From: CAWCDJ01 sp963836015
GTDB taxonomy: Bacteria > Acidobacteriota > Terriglobia > Bryobacterales > Bryobacteraceae
Direction: 5' to 3'
DNA length: 64,000 nucleotides
Assembly: GCA_963836015.1 (NCBI GenBank)
Contig: CAWIIF010000004.1
Coordinates: 1,736,001 to 1,800,000, forward strand
The notes beneath the pieces are model-generated. The model had not been told where the DNA came from and did no database searches. It worked only from the letters and a program-made list of their open reading frames with translations. The translations under genes were made by a program, and so were the position numbers. Shown here in pieces: positions 17,365-27,155 of this stretch (positions are counted from its first letter, which is position 1; every line of letters begins with the position of its first letter).

Positions 17365-18465
17365 GTGAAGCCAGATCCTACGAGCGCGCCCGAAACGGTA
17401 CGCGGCCAGCGGGCCGTTGCCCAGTCAGTAGCCGCGCCGCTCACTCGCGCCGCGATCTTCCTGGTCGCGACCGTAAACCCGGGCTTCGGCAATCGCCCGG
17501 TCCTGCGGTCTTTCTGCGGAGATCTTGCCGCGTTAGTGCGTGCAGTGGAGTTTCGCGACCTTGAAGGGGGCCTTTCCTGCGTCATAGGTTTTGGATCCGA
17601 CGCGTGGGAGCGGCTCTTTGGACTACCGCTGCCAGCGGAACTGCACGTCTTCCGTGAAATTCGCGCGGGAGGACGCCACGCGGTTTCGACGCCAGGCGAC
17701 TTGCTGTTCCACATCCGCGCGAAGCGTATGGATTTGTGTTTCGAGCTGGCAACGCAAATCATGGCACGTCTCGGAGATGCTGTTTCGCCGGTGGACGAAG
17801 TTCATGGCTTCCGCTACTTTGACGACCGTGATCTCCTGGGATTCGTCGATGGGACGGAGAATCCCCGGGGTGAGGCGGCGATCGACGCCGTGATGGTCGG
17901 CGAGGAAGACGCCGCGTTCGCCGGCGGCAGTTACGTGATCGTGCAAAAATATCTCCACGATCTTAACGGGTGGAATGCACTGTCCACGGAGGCGCAGGAA
18001 CGAATCATCGGCCGCACCAAGCTGTCGGATATCGAATTGGACGATTCCATCAAGCCAACCTCGGCGCACAGTGCACTCACCACCATCGTCGAGGACGGGA
18101 AAGAGATCAAGATCCTGCGCGACAACATGCCATTCGGCCGAGCCGGGAGCGGTGAATTTGGCACCTATTTCATCGGCTACAGCCGTTCGCCCCGCACCAT
18201 CGAACAGATGCTCGAAAACATGTTCGTGGGCCGGCCGCCCGGCAACTATGACCGCCTGCTCGATTTCAGCCGCGCCGTCACGGGAAACCTGTTTTTTGTT
18301 CCTTCCGCAACATTTCTGGAAGCTGTGGCCGAAGAGCAACCCATGGCGATCGCTACCCCTGTTGTCGTAGACCCGGCGGCGACCGCCGGCTCTCCATCCA
18401 CCCCGCGGCGAGGTGACGGTTCGCTGGGCATTGGTTCCCTCAAAGGAGAAATTCCGCATGAATAA
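17365..18465 (+). CDS. DyP-type peroxidase, encapsulin cargo
   Basis: A 366-residue dye-decolourising peroxidase that uses heme and H2O2. The distal motif GFVDGTENP starts at about residue 159, the proximal histidine region lies in KPTSAHSALTTI, and RDNMPFGRAGSGEFGTYFIGYSR carries the conserved arginine. The tail is an Ala/Pro/Thr-rich linker followed by DGSLGIGSLKGE, the known cargo-loading peptide type for encapsulins. The start is GTG 17365 with AGGATGA upstream. Its last eight bases overlap the encapsulin start, so the two proteins are made from one message in coupled amounts. The location is predicted to be inside the nanocompartment. Confidence 0.94.
   Translation: MKPDPTSAPETVRGQRAVAQSVAAPLTRAAIFLVATVNPGFGNRPVLRSFCGDLAALVRAVEFRDLEGGLSCVIGFGSDAWERLFGLPLPAELHVFREIRAGGRHAVSTPGDLLFHIRAKRMDLCFELATQIMARLGDAVSPVDEVHGFRYFDDRDLLGFVDGTENPRGEAAIDAVMVGEEDAAFAGGSYVIVQKYLHDLNGWNALSTEAQERIIGRTKLSDIELDDSIKPTSAHSALTTIVEDGKEIKILRDNMPFGRAGSGEFGTYFIGYSRSPRTIEQMLENMFVGRPPGNYDRLLDFSRAVTGNLFFVPSATFLEAVAEEQPMAIATPVVVDPAATAGSPSTPRRGDGSLGIGSLKGEIPHE
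18415..18462 (+). other. Encapsulin cargo-loading peptide at DyP C-terminus
   Basis: The last 16 codons of the peroxidase encode DGSLGIGSLKGEIPHE. The LGIGSLKG core matches the cargo peptides known from DyP-encapsulin systems, and a flexible Ala/Thr/Pro/Ser-rich linker separates it from the enzyme domain. Confidence 0.88.
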
Positions 18466-19276
18466 TCTGCACCGCGAGCTAGCCCCCATTTCGGATGCGG
18501 CGTGGGCTCAGATTGAAGAGGAAACAACTCGCACTCTCAAACGCTACCTCGCCGGACGGCGCGTGGTCGACGTGCGGGGACCGGCGGGCACGGTTCTCTC
18601 AGCGGTTGGCACCGGCCATCTGCTGCCGATCCAAAGTCCGAATGACGGTCTCCTTGCCAGGCAACGCGAGGTGAAGGCGCTAGTGGAGTTGCGTTTCCCC
18701 TTCGAACTGGACCGCCAAACCATCGACGATGTCGAGCGCGGCGCCAACGATTCGGATTGGCAACCGGCGAAAGACGCGGCACGCCAGATCGCCTTTGCTG
18801 AGGACCGGGCGATTTTTGACGGCTACACGGCCGCCGGCATCGTGGGAATTCGTCAGGGGACGAGTAATCCGAAGAAGCCCCTTCCCGCCGACGTTCGGCA
18901 GTACCCGGATGCCATTGCCCAGGCTCTGAGCCAATTGAGGCTCGTCGGGGTCAATGGCCCTTATGCGGTTCTGCTTGGCGCCGAGGCCTATACCGCACTC
19001 GCGGAAACCAGCGATCAAGGTTATCCGGTGCTGGAGCACGTCAAGCGCTTGGTGGACGATAAAATCATTTGGGCGCCCGCTATAGACGGAGCTTTTGTCG
19101 TGACCACGCGGGGCGGCGATTTCGAACTGCACATCGGCCAGGACGTCTCCATTGGCTACCTGAGCCATAACGATGACGCTGTCCGGCTCTATCTACAGGA
19201 GACCTTGACGTTCCTCCTGCTCACCACAGAGGCCGCTGTTGCGCTGACTCCGCCCGCGAAAGCAGACACGGCCTGA
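18458..19276 (+). CDS. Family 1 encapsulin shell protein
   Basis: A 272-residue shell protein with the HK97-type fold that self-assembles into a proteinaceous nanocompartment. The N-terminus MNNLHRELAPISDAAWAQIEEE matches the cargo-binding helix region of linocin/encapsulin proteins. Further matches are YLAGRRVVDVRGP, FELDRQTIDDVERGANDSDW, EDRAIFDGY and HIGQDVSIGYLSH. ATG 18458 is preceded by AAAGGAGAA and lies within the end of the DyP gene, so translation is coupled. The neighbouring cargo tag on DyP shows which enzyme is packed. Nearby P460, thioredoxin-like and VOC genes give an oxidative-stress setting. Confidence 0.95.
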   Translation: MNNLHRELAPISDAAWAQIEEETTRTLKRYLAGRRVVDVRGPAGTVLSAVGTGHLLPIQSPNDGLLARQREVKALVELRFPFELDRQTIDDVERGANDSDWQPAKDAARQIAFAEDRAIFDGYTAAGIVGIRQGTSNPKKPLPADVRQYPDAIAQALSQLRLVGVNGPYAVLLGAEAYTALAETSDQGYPVLEHVKRLVDDKIIWAPAIDGAFVVTTRGGDFELHIGQDVSIGYLSHNDDAVRLYLQETLTFLLLTTEAAVALTPPAKADTA

Positions 19277-19313
19277 AAATGCCGTCAGGCGCGAACAAGA
19301 CCGGACGTCGCCT

Positions 19314-20855
19314 TCATCGATGCTCTGGTTGCTGCTCTCTGATCAGCACTGCGGCGGTCAGGGAACTGGCGAGCGCCAGCCCAGCCGCTATCCACAACAC
19401 AGCGCGATAGCCCGCAACGAATGCATCCTCGATAGCTTCCCGCCCGCGCGCGTCGCTCGTCTCGGCGGCCGCCAGCCTGGTCCGCTGGGCCTCGATTTGT
19501 GCACGCGCCGCCGGCGCCAGGTCGAGACCGTCCAATCGTCGTTCCAGAGAGCTCTGGAAAATTCCGCTAAGTAATGCTCCGAAAACTGCCACGGCGAGCA
19601 AACCTGCTACCCGCGACACAGCGTTGTTAATTCCGGACGCCGCTCCCGCATAGCTCTGCTCCACCGCGTTCATGACGGTAGTCGTAAGCGGCGCGACGCT
19701 GATCGCCATGCCCAGGCCCAGCACCAATACCGCGGGGAAGAATGTGGTCCAGTAAGACCCGCCAATGCCGGGCCTGGCAAACAACGCAAATCCGGCGGCC
19801 GCGATCAGGGGGCCTATAACTAGCGGAGCCCTGGCGCCGTAGCGATCGAGCAGTCCGCCAGACCAACGCGACAACAAGAACATCGACAGAATGAGCGGCA
19901 GCAGTGCCGCTCCCGCTTCGGTCGGCGAATACCCTTGCACCTGTACCAGATCGAGAGGGAAAAAGAAGAGCATGCCGTTCAACGCGGAGTATAGAAACAG
20001 GGTGAGCAGGTTCGCGCCACTGAAATTCCGGGAACGGAACAAGCCGAGCGGAACCATCGGCGCCGGAGAGCGCGCTTCCCAATACAACAGTGCAATCAGG
20101 GCAACGACCCCCATCGCGCCCGCGGCTGGCATCGATTCGATCAGTCCAAGAACGATTCCACCAAAGGCGAGGACCGCCAACAGGCCGCCCAACCAGTCGA
20201 ACCGCTGGCTGCGATTCTCAGCCCGGCTCTCCGGGACCTTCCACAGGGCAAGCCATAGCACCGCCACCCCCAGCGGAATATTGATGAAGAATACCCATCG
20301 CCACGAACCGTGCTCGATGAACCATCCACCCAGTAGGGGACCGATCGCAGCAGTGATCGCAGTGAAGCCGGACCACGTCCCGATCGCCCGGCCGCGCTCC
20401 TTTTCGGGAAAATTAGCGCTGATGAGAGCCAGGCTGCCGGGTACAAGCATCGCGCCACCGATTCCCTGGAAACCCCTGGCAACAATAAGCTGCCGGATGG
20501 TGGGCGCGAGTCCGCACCAAGCCGAGGCTAAACAGAAGAGTACTACTCCGGCCGCGAAGATCTTGCGGCGGCCATACATGTCCCCTAAAGACCCGCCGAC
20601 GAGCAACAGCGTAGCCAGGAACAGGGAGTAAGATTCCACCACCCATTGGACGTCGGCCAGGGTGGCACGCAGGGCCGATTGCAGCGCCGGAAGCGCAACG
20701 TTCACGACCGTGCCATCAATGAACACCATGCTCGAACCCAGGATAGTCGCGGCTAGAATCCATGGGCCGTTCGTTGCAACCGGGCTCTGGCACGAACCGG
20801 CGAGAATCGCGGCTTTGTCGCAAGGAAGTCTGGCGATCGTGCCCATAATCTCCAT
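19314..20855 (-). CDS. MFS transporter, DHA2 (EmrB/QacA) drug:H+ antiporter family
   Basis: A 513-residue inner-membrane protein with the expected 14 hydrophobic segments. The DHA2 signatures are visible: SSMVFIDGTVVNVALPAL in helix 1, WVVESYSLFLATLLLVGGSLGDMYGRRK (motif A) between helices 2 and 3, RGFQGIGGAMLVPGSLALI (motif B) and GPLLGGWFIEHGSWRWVFFINIPLG (motif C). It likely exports toxic organic compounds in exchange for protons. ATG 20855 is used here; a second ATG at 20846, after a GGAG, is an equally good start. It converges on the encapsulin gene with a 37-base gap. No adjacent regulator gene was found. Confidence 0.92.
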   Translation of the reverse strand: MEIMGTIARLPCDKAAILAGSCQSPVATNGPWILAATILGSSMVFIDGTVVNVALPALQSALRATLADVQWVVESYSLFLATLLLVGGSLGDMYGRRKIFAAGVVLFCLASAWCGLAPTIRQLIVARGFQGIGGAMLVPGSLALISANFPEKERGRAIGTWSGFTAITAAIGPLLGGWFIEHGSWRWVFFINIPLGVAVLWLALWKVPESRAENRSQRFDWLGGLLAVLAFGGIVLGLIESMPAAGAMGVVALIALLYWEARSPAPMVPLGLFRSRNFSGANLLTLFLYSALNGMLFFFPLDLVQVQGYSPTEAGAALLPLILSMFLLSRWSGGLLDRYGARAPLVIGPLIAAAGFALFARPGIGGSYWTTFFPAVLVLGLGMAISVAPLTTTVMNAVEQSYAGAASGINNAVSRVAGLLAVAVFGALLSGIFQSSLERRLDGLDLAPAARAQIEAQRTRLAAAETSDARGREAIEDAFVAGYRAVLWIAAGLALASSLTAAVLIREQQPEHR

Positions 20856-20930
20856 TCTCTCAGCTTGACCGCGATCCCCCAGTCGATTTCATGCACGTTC
20901 AAAACGGATGGGCCAGAAACTCGGCGACCG

Positions 20931-21938
20931 TCAAATAGATTCTTTGCCATTCGGTTCCGCAGACCGTACAGTGTGCGGCGGACCCAGGTACGGGAAAACG
21001 GCCAGCAGATCGTTGTGGGGACCGACGTTGTCCCGCGTCACCTTCCCATTTGTGAGAACTGGGAGGAAGACATCAATGACGTCGTCCGTGAGCGTCCGGC
21101 CGTTGTCGGGATAGGACGCAGGGTGCCTGGGATCATAAGCGAGGATGTCTGGCAGGAGAGTCGCTGCGACTCGATTTGCTTCTTCTCGCGAGTAGCCGCC
21201 CGTATGTTCCAGCGAGTGGGCAAATACAGCGACGAAACGGGCATCGTCCACCGGCTCGCCAGCCATGTAGAGACCATTTTGCTCGCCGCTGAGGAAGACA
21301 GCTTGCGAGGGCCGCGCGCCCCGGTCCGCCTGAACCCATTTTCCACTTGCGCCGTCCAGTGTGCGATGCCATAGGCCCAGCTGCTTCGGGCCTAGGACTG
21401 TATTGGCTACCTCCAGCACGATGCTGCACACGTCCGCCCCGGCGAAGAAATCGGTACCGGTGAACTGCAGGTCATTCAGGGCCCCCTGCGTATCGAAGAA
21501 AAAGGGCTCGCTGCGCCAGCCGGCGAAAAAGCGATAGTCGCCGGCCGCCGTCACTCGCGCTTCCCGCCCCGTCGAGACCGGCGCTCCCTCAAGTATGATC
21601 TGCCCACCGTCGCCCGCACCGGCGGCCTCGGTTCCCTCCACGCGGCGCAACGTTGCCGTTTGCGTCCCGCCGTTTGGGGGTGAGAATCGAACACGGTACG
21701 CGATATTGGCGATGGCGTCGCCGTCGGTGTCGATCTTAAGTTCGTAGATGGCGTCGGACGCGAACGGATCGGCTGTAGTTGGTCCGGGCGGGTTCAGGCC
21801 GGCGGACGGATGAACGTTCATAATCAGGATCGACTTGTCAGGCTCCCCGGGTTTCGGGAAGGCATAGAGATCGGTGAGGTCGAGGCGAGCATCCCCATGG
21901 GGGAACCCGAAGTCAGGACCGGAATAGTGGTGCGACAT
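20931..21938 (-). CDS. DUF4331 family protein
   Basis: A 335-residue protein whose N-terminus MSHHYSGPDFGFPHGDARLDLTDLYAF, then ILIMNVHPSAG and the ANTVLG segment match the DUF4331 family, beta-rich proteins of unknown function common in Bacteroidota, Acidobacteriota and Proteobacteria. No signal peptide is visible with this start, though relatives are often exported. Repeated acidic and Gly-Asp turns (DTDGDA, GAGDGGQ) suggest metal-binding loops. It stands alone, transcribed toward the MFS gene 75 bases away, with about 230 bases of leader upstream. Confidence 0.8.
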   Translation of the reverse strand: MSHHYSGPDFGFPHGDARLDLTDLYAFPKPGEPDKSILIMNVHPSAGLNPPGPTTADPFASDAIYELKIDTDGDAIANIAYRVRFSPPNGGTQTATLRRVEGTEAAGAGDGGQIILEGAPVSTGREARVTAAGDYRFFAGWRSEPFFFDTQGALNDLQFTGTDFFAGADVCSIVLEVANTVLGPKQLGLWHRTLDGASGKWVQADRGARPSQAVFLSGEQNGLYMAGEPVDDARFVAVFAHSLEHTGGYSREEANRVAATLLPDILAYDPRHPASYPDNGRTLTDDVIDVFLPVLTNGKVTRDNVGPHNDLLAVFPYLGPPHTVRSAEPNGKESI

Positions 21939-22164
21939 AGATTAGTTGCTCCTTTGAGTAATCGATTCGTGCTGTTCACTCCTCATCGCGCGCCACGCAG
22001 CGCTCACGACCAAACAGGTTGATCTTCGCGATCAGGCCAGCATGTTAGTCCAGCTTTCATGCCGCGTGAAAAGCAATTCGAATGCCAGACGGCAATGGTT
22101 CAGATGAAGCCTGTTGACGGCTCCCGAATTGACGAGCGTCGTCAAGCTGGCGAGTCCCGCACAA

Positions 22165-24600
22165 TCATTCTCGCGAGTGGTTGCGCGCGGCCCACTCGAG
22201 AGCCGCTAGCTGCCCATCAGTGGATCGGGTCCCATCAAACGATTCTTCATGATCTTCAGTCATCCCTTGAGGAGGCGAGTAAACACGGGGACTTTTGCAA
22301 ACTCTAGGACGAATGCAAAAGCCGCTGCTGCCACGAGTGTTCCTCCCACAAACGCCGCAGGCACGCGGAGACATGCCAATTCCGAAAATCGCCAGGGTCG
22401 ATGCAATCAGCACATCGACCACAGAGGATCCCACCAGCCACCGGCTTGGACGGCACGACGCAATCCGTTGATGTTCCCGATTCGTATAGGTCGTCGCTTG
22501 ATTGCCGAAGACGATGACTACGAAAGCCACCGTTCTCAGCGCTTCAACCCCAAAATCAAGGCGGAATCTGGCTGTGGCCAGGACGGCCGTGCAAAAGATC
22601 AGTTCCGAAATTCCCATGAAGACACCCGCCATCGTCAACGCGCCAATTCGCCAGGCGTTGGGAGTTGGAGATGGCCGCACGTTGTCTGTCGTCATGGACA
22701 TGCCGAGCAGGTCGCCGGTAAGCATGATGATCACCATTAGCATGGGGGTCAAAATCGCGTGCCCGGTCATGACCAGGCCCAACGCGAGGAAGAGGACCTG
22801 TACAACCTTCTTGGTAACCGAGTTCAGCGTATAAGTGAGGATGCGCTGGAAGGTAACGCGGCCTTCTTTTATTGACGCGACAATACCGCCGAGTCCAGGC
22901 TTAGTCAGAACAATACCGGCGGCTGATTTGGCGACATCGGTCGCAGTCGATACCGCGATCCCCATCTGAGCCTGACGTAGCGCGGGTGCGTCGTTGGCGC
23001 CGTCGCCGCACATGCCAACGATGTGGCCACTTTTCTGGAACGCCTTGACGAGGTTGTATTTCCCTTCCGGAAGAACGCCCGCGAATACCGCAAACTCCTC
23101 GGGGCTCACATCATCTGGGATCGGCCCCGGAGGACAAACCTTTCCGTCCAGCCCTACGGCGCTGGCCACAATAGCGGCCGTCGCAGGCGCGTCGCCGGTC
23201 ACCATCACCGTGCGCACTCCTAATGCGTTCAGTTCCGTAATCAACGCGGCGGAATCCGATCTGGGCGGGTCGCTGAGAGCGATGATTCCAGCCAGCTTCA
23301 TCGCACCAGGAGCGCCGGCCGCGACAGCCAAAACACGGAACCCCTGCGCCTCGAGTTGATACGCTGTCGTAGACGCCTCGGGCAACGTTTCTGCGAGGCC
23401 CGCGACTACGGCGAACGCTCCCTTAACGATGCGCTCAATGGCGCCGGCCGAATCGGTAGCAGTCGCCTCCGACATCTTCGTCACGGGATCGAAAGGGATG
23501 AACTTGATCAGTTCCGGCAGACTGGTCGTGGCTCTTGAGGCTGCGGCAGCCCGAATGGCAGTGTCTACTGGATCCTGCCCTCCATCCGAACTCGCCAGGG
23601 CGGCCAGTCCCAGAACATGCGATTCATCAAAACCAGACATGGCGTGGACTGCAGTTACCGCCAACTCGTTTTGAGTCAGCGTGCCTGTCTTATCCGAGCA
23701 CAGGATATCGATCGATGCTGCTTCATCGACCGCGGAGAGCCTGGTTGGAAGAACGTCCAGCTTTGCCAGAGAGCGCGCGCCAAGAGCCGCCGCAAGGGTG
23801 AACGTTGCCGGCAGGGCTACTGGAATCGACGCCAGAACCCCGGTGAGCACAAGAGGAACAATCTCGCCGCGGGGCAGCCTGAGAGCGTAAGCATACGCCA
23901 ACATGATCAGGATGAGGAAGCCATTAACCATGGCCAGATTTTCCACGACGCGCAAAACAGCTTTCTGCTGTGAACTTACGACGTGTGCGGTGCGGATCAG
24001 TTCCGCGGTGCGGCCAAACTTCGTGTGCGCACCGGTCGCGGTTACCTCCGCGACCGCTTCACCGCGCCGCACCAGAGCTCCTGCATAAGTCTCGAAGCCG
24101 ACGCCAGCCTCAATTGGAACAGATTCGCCGGTGAGCATGGACTGGTCGAGGAGCACCGATCCATCGGTCAGGCGCACGTCGGCAGCGACCACCGCCCCGA
24201 GCGAAAGCTTCACCAGATCTCCAACCACCAGTTCGATGGCCGGTACAGTCTTCCAGGCGTAATCGCGCTTGACGACCGCGTTCAGCGCAAGCCGCGATTT
24301 CAGCGCCGCAAGTGTCGCCTGAGCGCGGCCTTCCTGAAAAAATCCCAGAGCGGCATTAAATGCGAGGAGCGCCGCAATGATTCCTGCTTCGACATACTTG
24401 CCGAGCGCCAGTTCCAGCACAATGGCCGCTTCGAGCATCCACGGAACCGGAGCCCAGAATTTGGTGAGCGCCCGCCGCAGCGGACGCACAGACGGATCGG
24501 GCATGGCGTTGGGACCAGACTTCGCCAAGCGCGAACGGGCTTCATCGCTCGTCAGACCAGACGGAAGCGCGGCGGCATCCTTAGAGGAAGAAGAGCCCAT
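22165..24600 (-). CDS. P-type ATPase, plasma-membrane H+-ATPase-like (P3A), frameshift near C-terminus
   Basis: A cation pump of about 780-810 residues. MLTGESVPIE (actuator), ICSDKTGTLTQNEL (phosphorylation Asp), the ATP-binding KGAFAVV region and CGDGANDAPAL with helices on either side fit the P3A proton-pump group. ATG 24600 starts at the usual N-terminus (GLTSDEARSRLAKSGPN). Near 22360-22372 the frame breaks: as read, the last 60 codons are unrelated and end at 22165, whereas the next frame restores a final membrane helix (AAAAFAFVLEFAKVPVF) and ends at 22260. One base is probably missing or added. The gene follows phosphoketolase by 40 bases on the same strand, so both may serve acid or energy stress. 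Confidence 0.87.
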   Translation of the reverse strand: MGSSSSKDAAALPSGLTSDEARSRLAKSGPNAMPDPSVRPLRRALTKFWAPVPWMLEAAIVLELALGKYVEAGIIAALLAFNAALGFFQEGRAQATLAALKSRLALNAVVKRDYAWKTVPAIELVVGDLVKLSLGAVVAADVRLTDGSVLLDQSMLTGESVPIEAGVGFETYAGALVRRGEAVAEVTATGAHTKFGRTAELIRTAHVVSSQQKAVLRVVENLAMVNGFLILIMLAYAYALRLPRGEIVPLVLTGVLASIPVALPATFTLAAALGARSLAKLDVLPTRLSAVDEAASIDILCSDKTGTLTQNELAVTAVHAMSGFDESHVLGLAALASSDGGQDPVDTAIRAAAASRATTSLPELIKFIPFDPVTKMSEATATDSAGAIERIVKGAFAVVAGLAETLPEASTTAYQLEAQGFRVLAVAAGAPGAMKLAGIIALSDPPRSDSAALITELNALGVRTVMVTGDAPATAAIVASAVGLDGKVCPPGPIPDDVSPEEFAVFAGVLPEGKYNLVKAFQKSGHIVGMCGDGANDAPALRQAQMGIAVSTATDVAKSAAGIVLTKPGLGGIVASIKEGRVTFQRILTYTLNSVTKKVVQVLFLALGLVMTGHAILTPMLMVIIMLTGDLLGMSMTTDNVRPSPTPNAWRIGALTMAGVFMGISELIFCTAVLATARFRLDFGVEALRTVAFVVIVFGNQATTYTNREHQRIASCRPSRWLVGSSVVDVLIASTLAIFGIGMSPRACGVCGRNTRGSSGFCIRPRVCKSPRVYSPPQGMTEDHEESFDGTRSTDGQLAALEWAARNHSRE

Positions 24601-24640
24601 AATTTCCAATGGTCCAGCTGTCAGAAACCGTTCGCCATGC

Positions 24641-27025
24641 CTATCCCGGCCACTTCCAGTTTCGAATTTCTTCGCGGTCGACGCCCTGAGCGTGAGCGTA
24701 GTTAATACTAGCGATGATCTCACCCTTGAGCCATTCCTTGACGTGGGCTCCAGCCGGATGCAGACGAGGGACGCGATCGATGACGTCAATTGCTAAATTG
24801 AAGCGGTCGATCTGATTGAGAATCGCAAGTTCGAGCGGCGTGTTGATGCTCCCCTTTTCCTTGTACCCGCGTACATGAATGTTGTCGTGATTCTTGCGCC
24901 GGTAACTCAGTTTGTGAATGAGCGAAGCATAGGAATGGAAGTTGAAGATCACTGGCTTGTCGGTGGTGAAGAGAGAATCGAAGTCCCGGTCGGAGAGCCC
25001 ATGGGGGTGTTCGGTCTCCGGCATCAGGCGGAAAAGATCCACAACGTTGACGAATCGTATCTTCAAATCGGGGAAGCGCTCCTTCAGGATTGCGACCGCC
25101 GCAAGGGACTCCATAGTCGGGATGTCGCCGGCACAAGCCATCACGGCGTCGGGCTCTTCACCGTTGTCGCTGGACGCCCAGTTCCAGATACCGATGCCCT
25201 TGGTGCAGTGGGTGACTGCATCCTCCATGGTGAGGTACTGAAGATGCTCCTGCTTATCCGCGACGATTACGTTAACGTAATCCCGTGACCGGAGGCAGTG
25301 GTCCGTTACACTGAGCAGGCAGTTTGCGTCCGGCGGTAAGTAGATTCTCACGACATCGGGACTTTTGTTGGTGACGACGTCGAGAAATCCCGGATCCTGG
25401 TGCGTAAAGCCGTTGTGATCCTGCCGCCACACCAGAGATGTAATGAGAAAGTTGATCGAAGGCACGGGCGCTCGCCAATCGAGCTCCTTTTTGGACTTCT
25501 CCAGCCATTTGGCGTGCTGGTTGAACATGGAATCAATGATGTGGATGAAGGCTTCATAACTTGAGAAGAACCCGTGACGGCCAGTCAGAACGTAACCTTC
25601 AAACCAGCCTTCGAGCGTGTGCTCGCTCAACATTTCCATCACGCGCCCGGAGACATCGAGTTCACCGCCGTCGGCGTCGTCCGGTTTGAGTTCGGCCAAC
25701 CAGGTTTTCTTTGAGGCCGCGTAAATGGCTGTGAGCCTGTTGGACGCAGTCTCGTCGGGTCCAAACACGCGGAAGGAACTCATGTTGCGGCGCATCACTT
25801 CGGCAAGAAAGTGTCCGAGCACGTCGGTGGGCAGCGCGCAGGCTACGCCCGGCGCCTTGACCTCGACGGCGTAATCGCGAAAATCCGGCAGTTCGAGCTC
25901 TTTTCGCAGCAGTCCGCCGTTGGCGTGAGGATTGGCTGAGATACGGCGAGCCCCGGAAGGTGCAAGAGCCTGCAGTTCTGCTATGAGCCTTCCGTCGGAG
26001 TCGAATAACTCTTCGGGCTTGTAGCTGCGCAGCCAGTCTTCGACGAGGTTGAGATGCTTCTCATTCGTGGCGGGGTCGGACACGGGGACCTGATGCGCCC
26101 GCCACGAGCCTTCCACTTTGTGGCCGTCCATCGCTTTCGGTCCTGTCCATCCCTTGGGAGAGCGAAGTACGATCATGGGCCAACGGGGTCGCGTCGCATC
26201 GCCGGTTGAGCGCGCGTGCTCTTGGATCGAGCGGATTTCCACGATACATTGCTCCAGGGTCGAAGCCATTTGTTGATGCATTGCAGACGGCTCGTCACCC
26301 TCGACGAAATAAGGTTTGTGGCCGTATCCGATCAGCAAAGCTTGCAGTTCGTCGCGCGGAATGCGCGCAAGGATCGTCGGATTCGATATCTTGTAGCCGT
26401 TGAGATGCAACACCGGCAGGACAGCTCCGTCGCGAATGGGATTCAGGAACTTATTCGAATGCCACGAGGTGGCAAGCGGACCGGTTTCGGCCTCGCCGTC
26501 TCCCACCGTGACGGCAACGATAAGGTCAGGATTGTCGAAAGCGGCTCCGTATGCATGTGAGATCGAGTAGCCCAGTTCGCCGCCCTCGTGAATCGAACCC
26601 GGGGTTTCCGGCGTGCAGTGCGAGCCGATCCCGCCGGGAAACGAAAACTGCTGGAAAAACCTGAGCAGGCCAGCTTCGTCACGACTCTTGTCGGGATAGA
26701 TTTCGGAATAGTAGCCTTCAAGGTAGCAGTTGGCCAGCGTGGCAGGCGCGCCGTGACCCGGGCCCGAGATGTACATGACATTCAGGTCATATTTCTTGAT
26801 GAGACGGTTTAGATGAACCCAGATCAAAGACTGCCCCGGATCCGACCCCCAATGACCAAGAAGTCGATTCTTGATATGCTCCGGCCTCAGAGGCTCGCGA
26901 AGCAGAGGATTCGCGCGGAGATAGATCATTCCTGCCGCTAAATAATTGCAGGCATGCCAGTAAGCATCGATCCTTCGCAGCTCGTCTGGGGTAAGCGAGA
27001 CCAACACTTCAGTTGTGCTAACCAT
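24641..27025 (-). CDS. xfp: Phosphoketolase (xylulose-5-phosphate/fructose-6-phosphate)
   Basis: A thiamine-diphosphate enzyme of 794 residues that splits xylulose-5-phosphate or fructose-6-phosphate with phosphate to acetyl phosphate. The N-terminal domain has WHACNYLAAGMIYL, GHWGSDPGQSLIWVHLNR and SGPGHGAPA; the TPP motif is GDGEAETGPLATSWHSNKFLNP; the central domain carries the FGPDET and SYEAFIHI segments; and the C-terminal domain has YKEKGSINTPLELAILNQIDRFNLA. ATG 27025 follows AGGAG by 8 bases; an open frame further upstream is not coding-like. It precedes the P-type ATPase by 40 bases. Together they suggest ATP generation through acetyl phosphate and proton pumping. The link is inference. 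Confidence 0.96.
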   Translation of the reverse strand: MVSTTEVLVSLTPDELRRIDAYWHACNYLAAGMIYLRANPLLREPLRPEHIKNRLLGHWGSDPGQSLIWVHLNRLIKKYDLNVMYISGPGHGAPATLANCYLEGYYSEIYPDKSRDEAGLLRFFQQFSFPGGIGSHCTPETPGSIHEGGELGYSISHAYGAAFDNPDLIVAVTVGDGEAETGPLATSWHSNKFLNPIRDGAVLPVLHLNGYKISNPTILARIPRDELQALLIGYGHKPYFVEGDEPSAMHQQMASTLEQCIVEIRSIQEHARSTGDATRPRWPMIVLRSPKGWTGPKAMDGHKVEGSWRAHQVPVSDPATNEKHLNLVEDWLRSYKPEELFDSDGRLIAELQALAPSGARRISANPHANGGLLRKELELPDFRDYAVEVKAPGVACALPTDVLGHFLAEVMRRNMSSFRVFGPDETASNRLTAIYAASKKTWLAELKPDDADGGELDVSGRVMEMLSEHTLEGWFEGYVLTGRHGFFSSYEAFIHIIDSMFNQHAKWLEKSKKELDWRAPVPSINFLITSLVWRQDHNGFTHQDPGFLDVVTNKSPDVVRIYLPPDANCLLSVTDHCLRSRDYVNVIVADKQEHLQYLTMEDAVTHCTKGIGIWNWASSDNGEEPDAVMACAGDIPTMESLAAVAILKERFPDLKIRFVNVVDLFRLMPETEHPHGLSDRDFDSLFTTDKPVIFNFHSYASLIHKLSYRRKNHDNIHVRGYKEKGSINTPLELAILNQIDRFNLAIDVIDRVPRLHPAGAHVKEWLKGEIIASINYAHAQGVDREEIRNWKWPG

Positions 27026-27155
27026 TCTGTTCTCCTGCGACTCAAGGCTTGGACATCCGCAAGGACCGCTTTGCCTCGTCGTGACTCCGTGCGCTCCCCA
27101 AAGGACCTGGTTGCCAGCCGGTAAGCCGCGCCTTTTCGGGCATAAAGCGCAGGAT

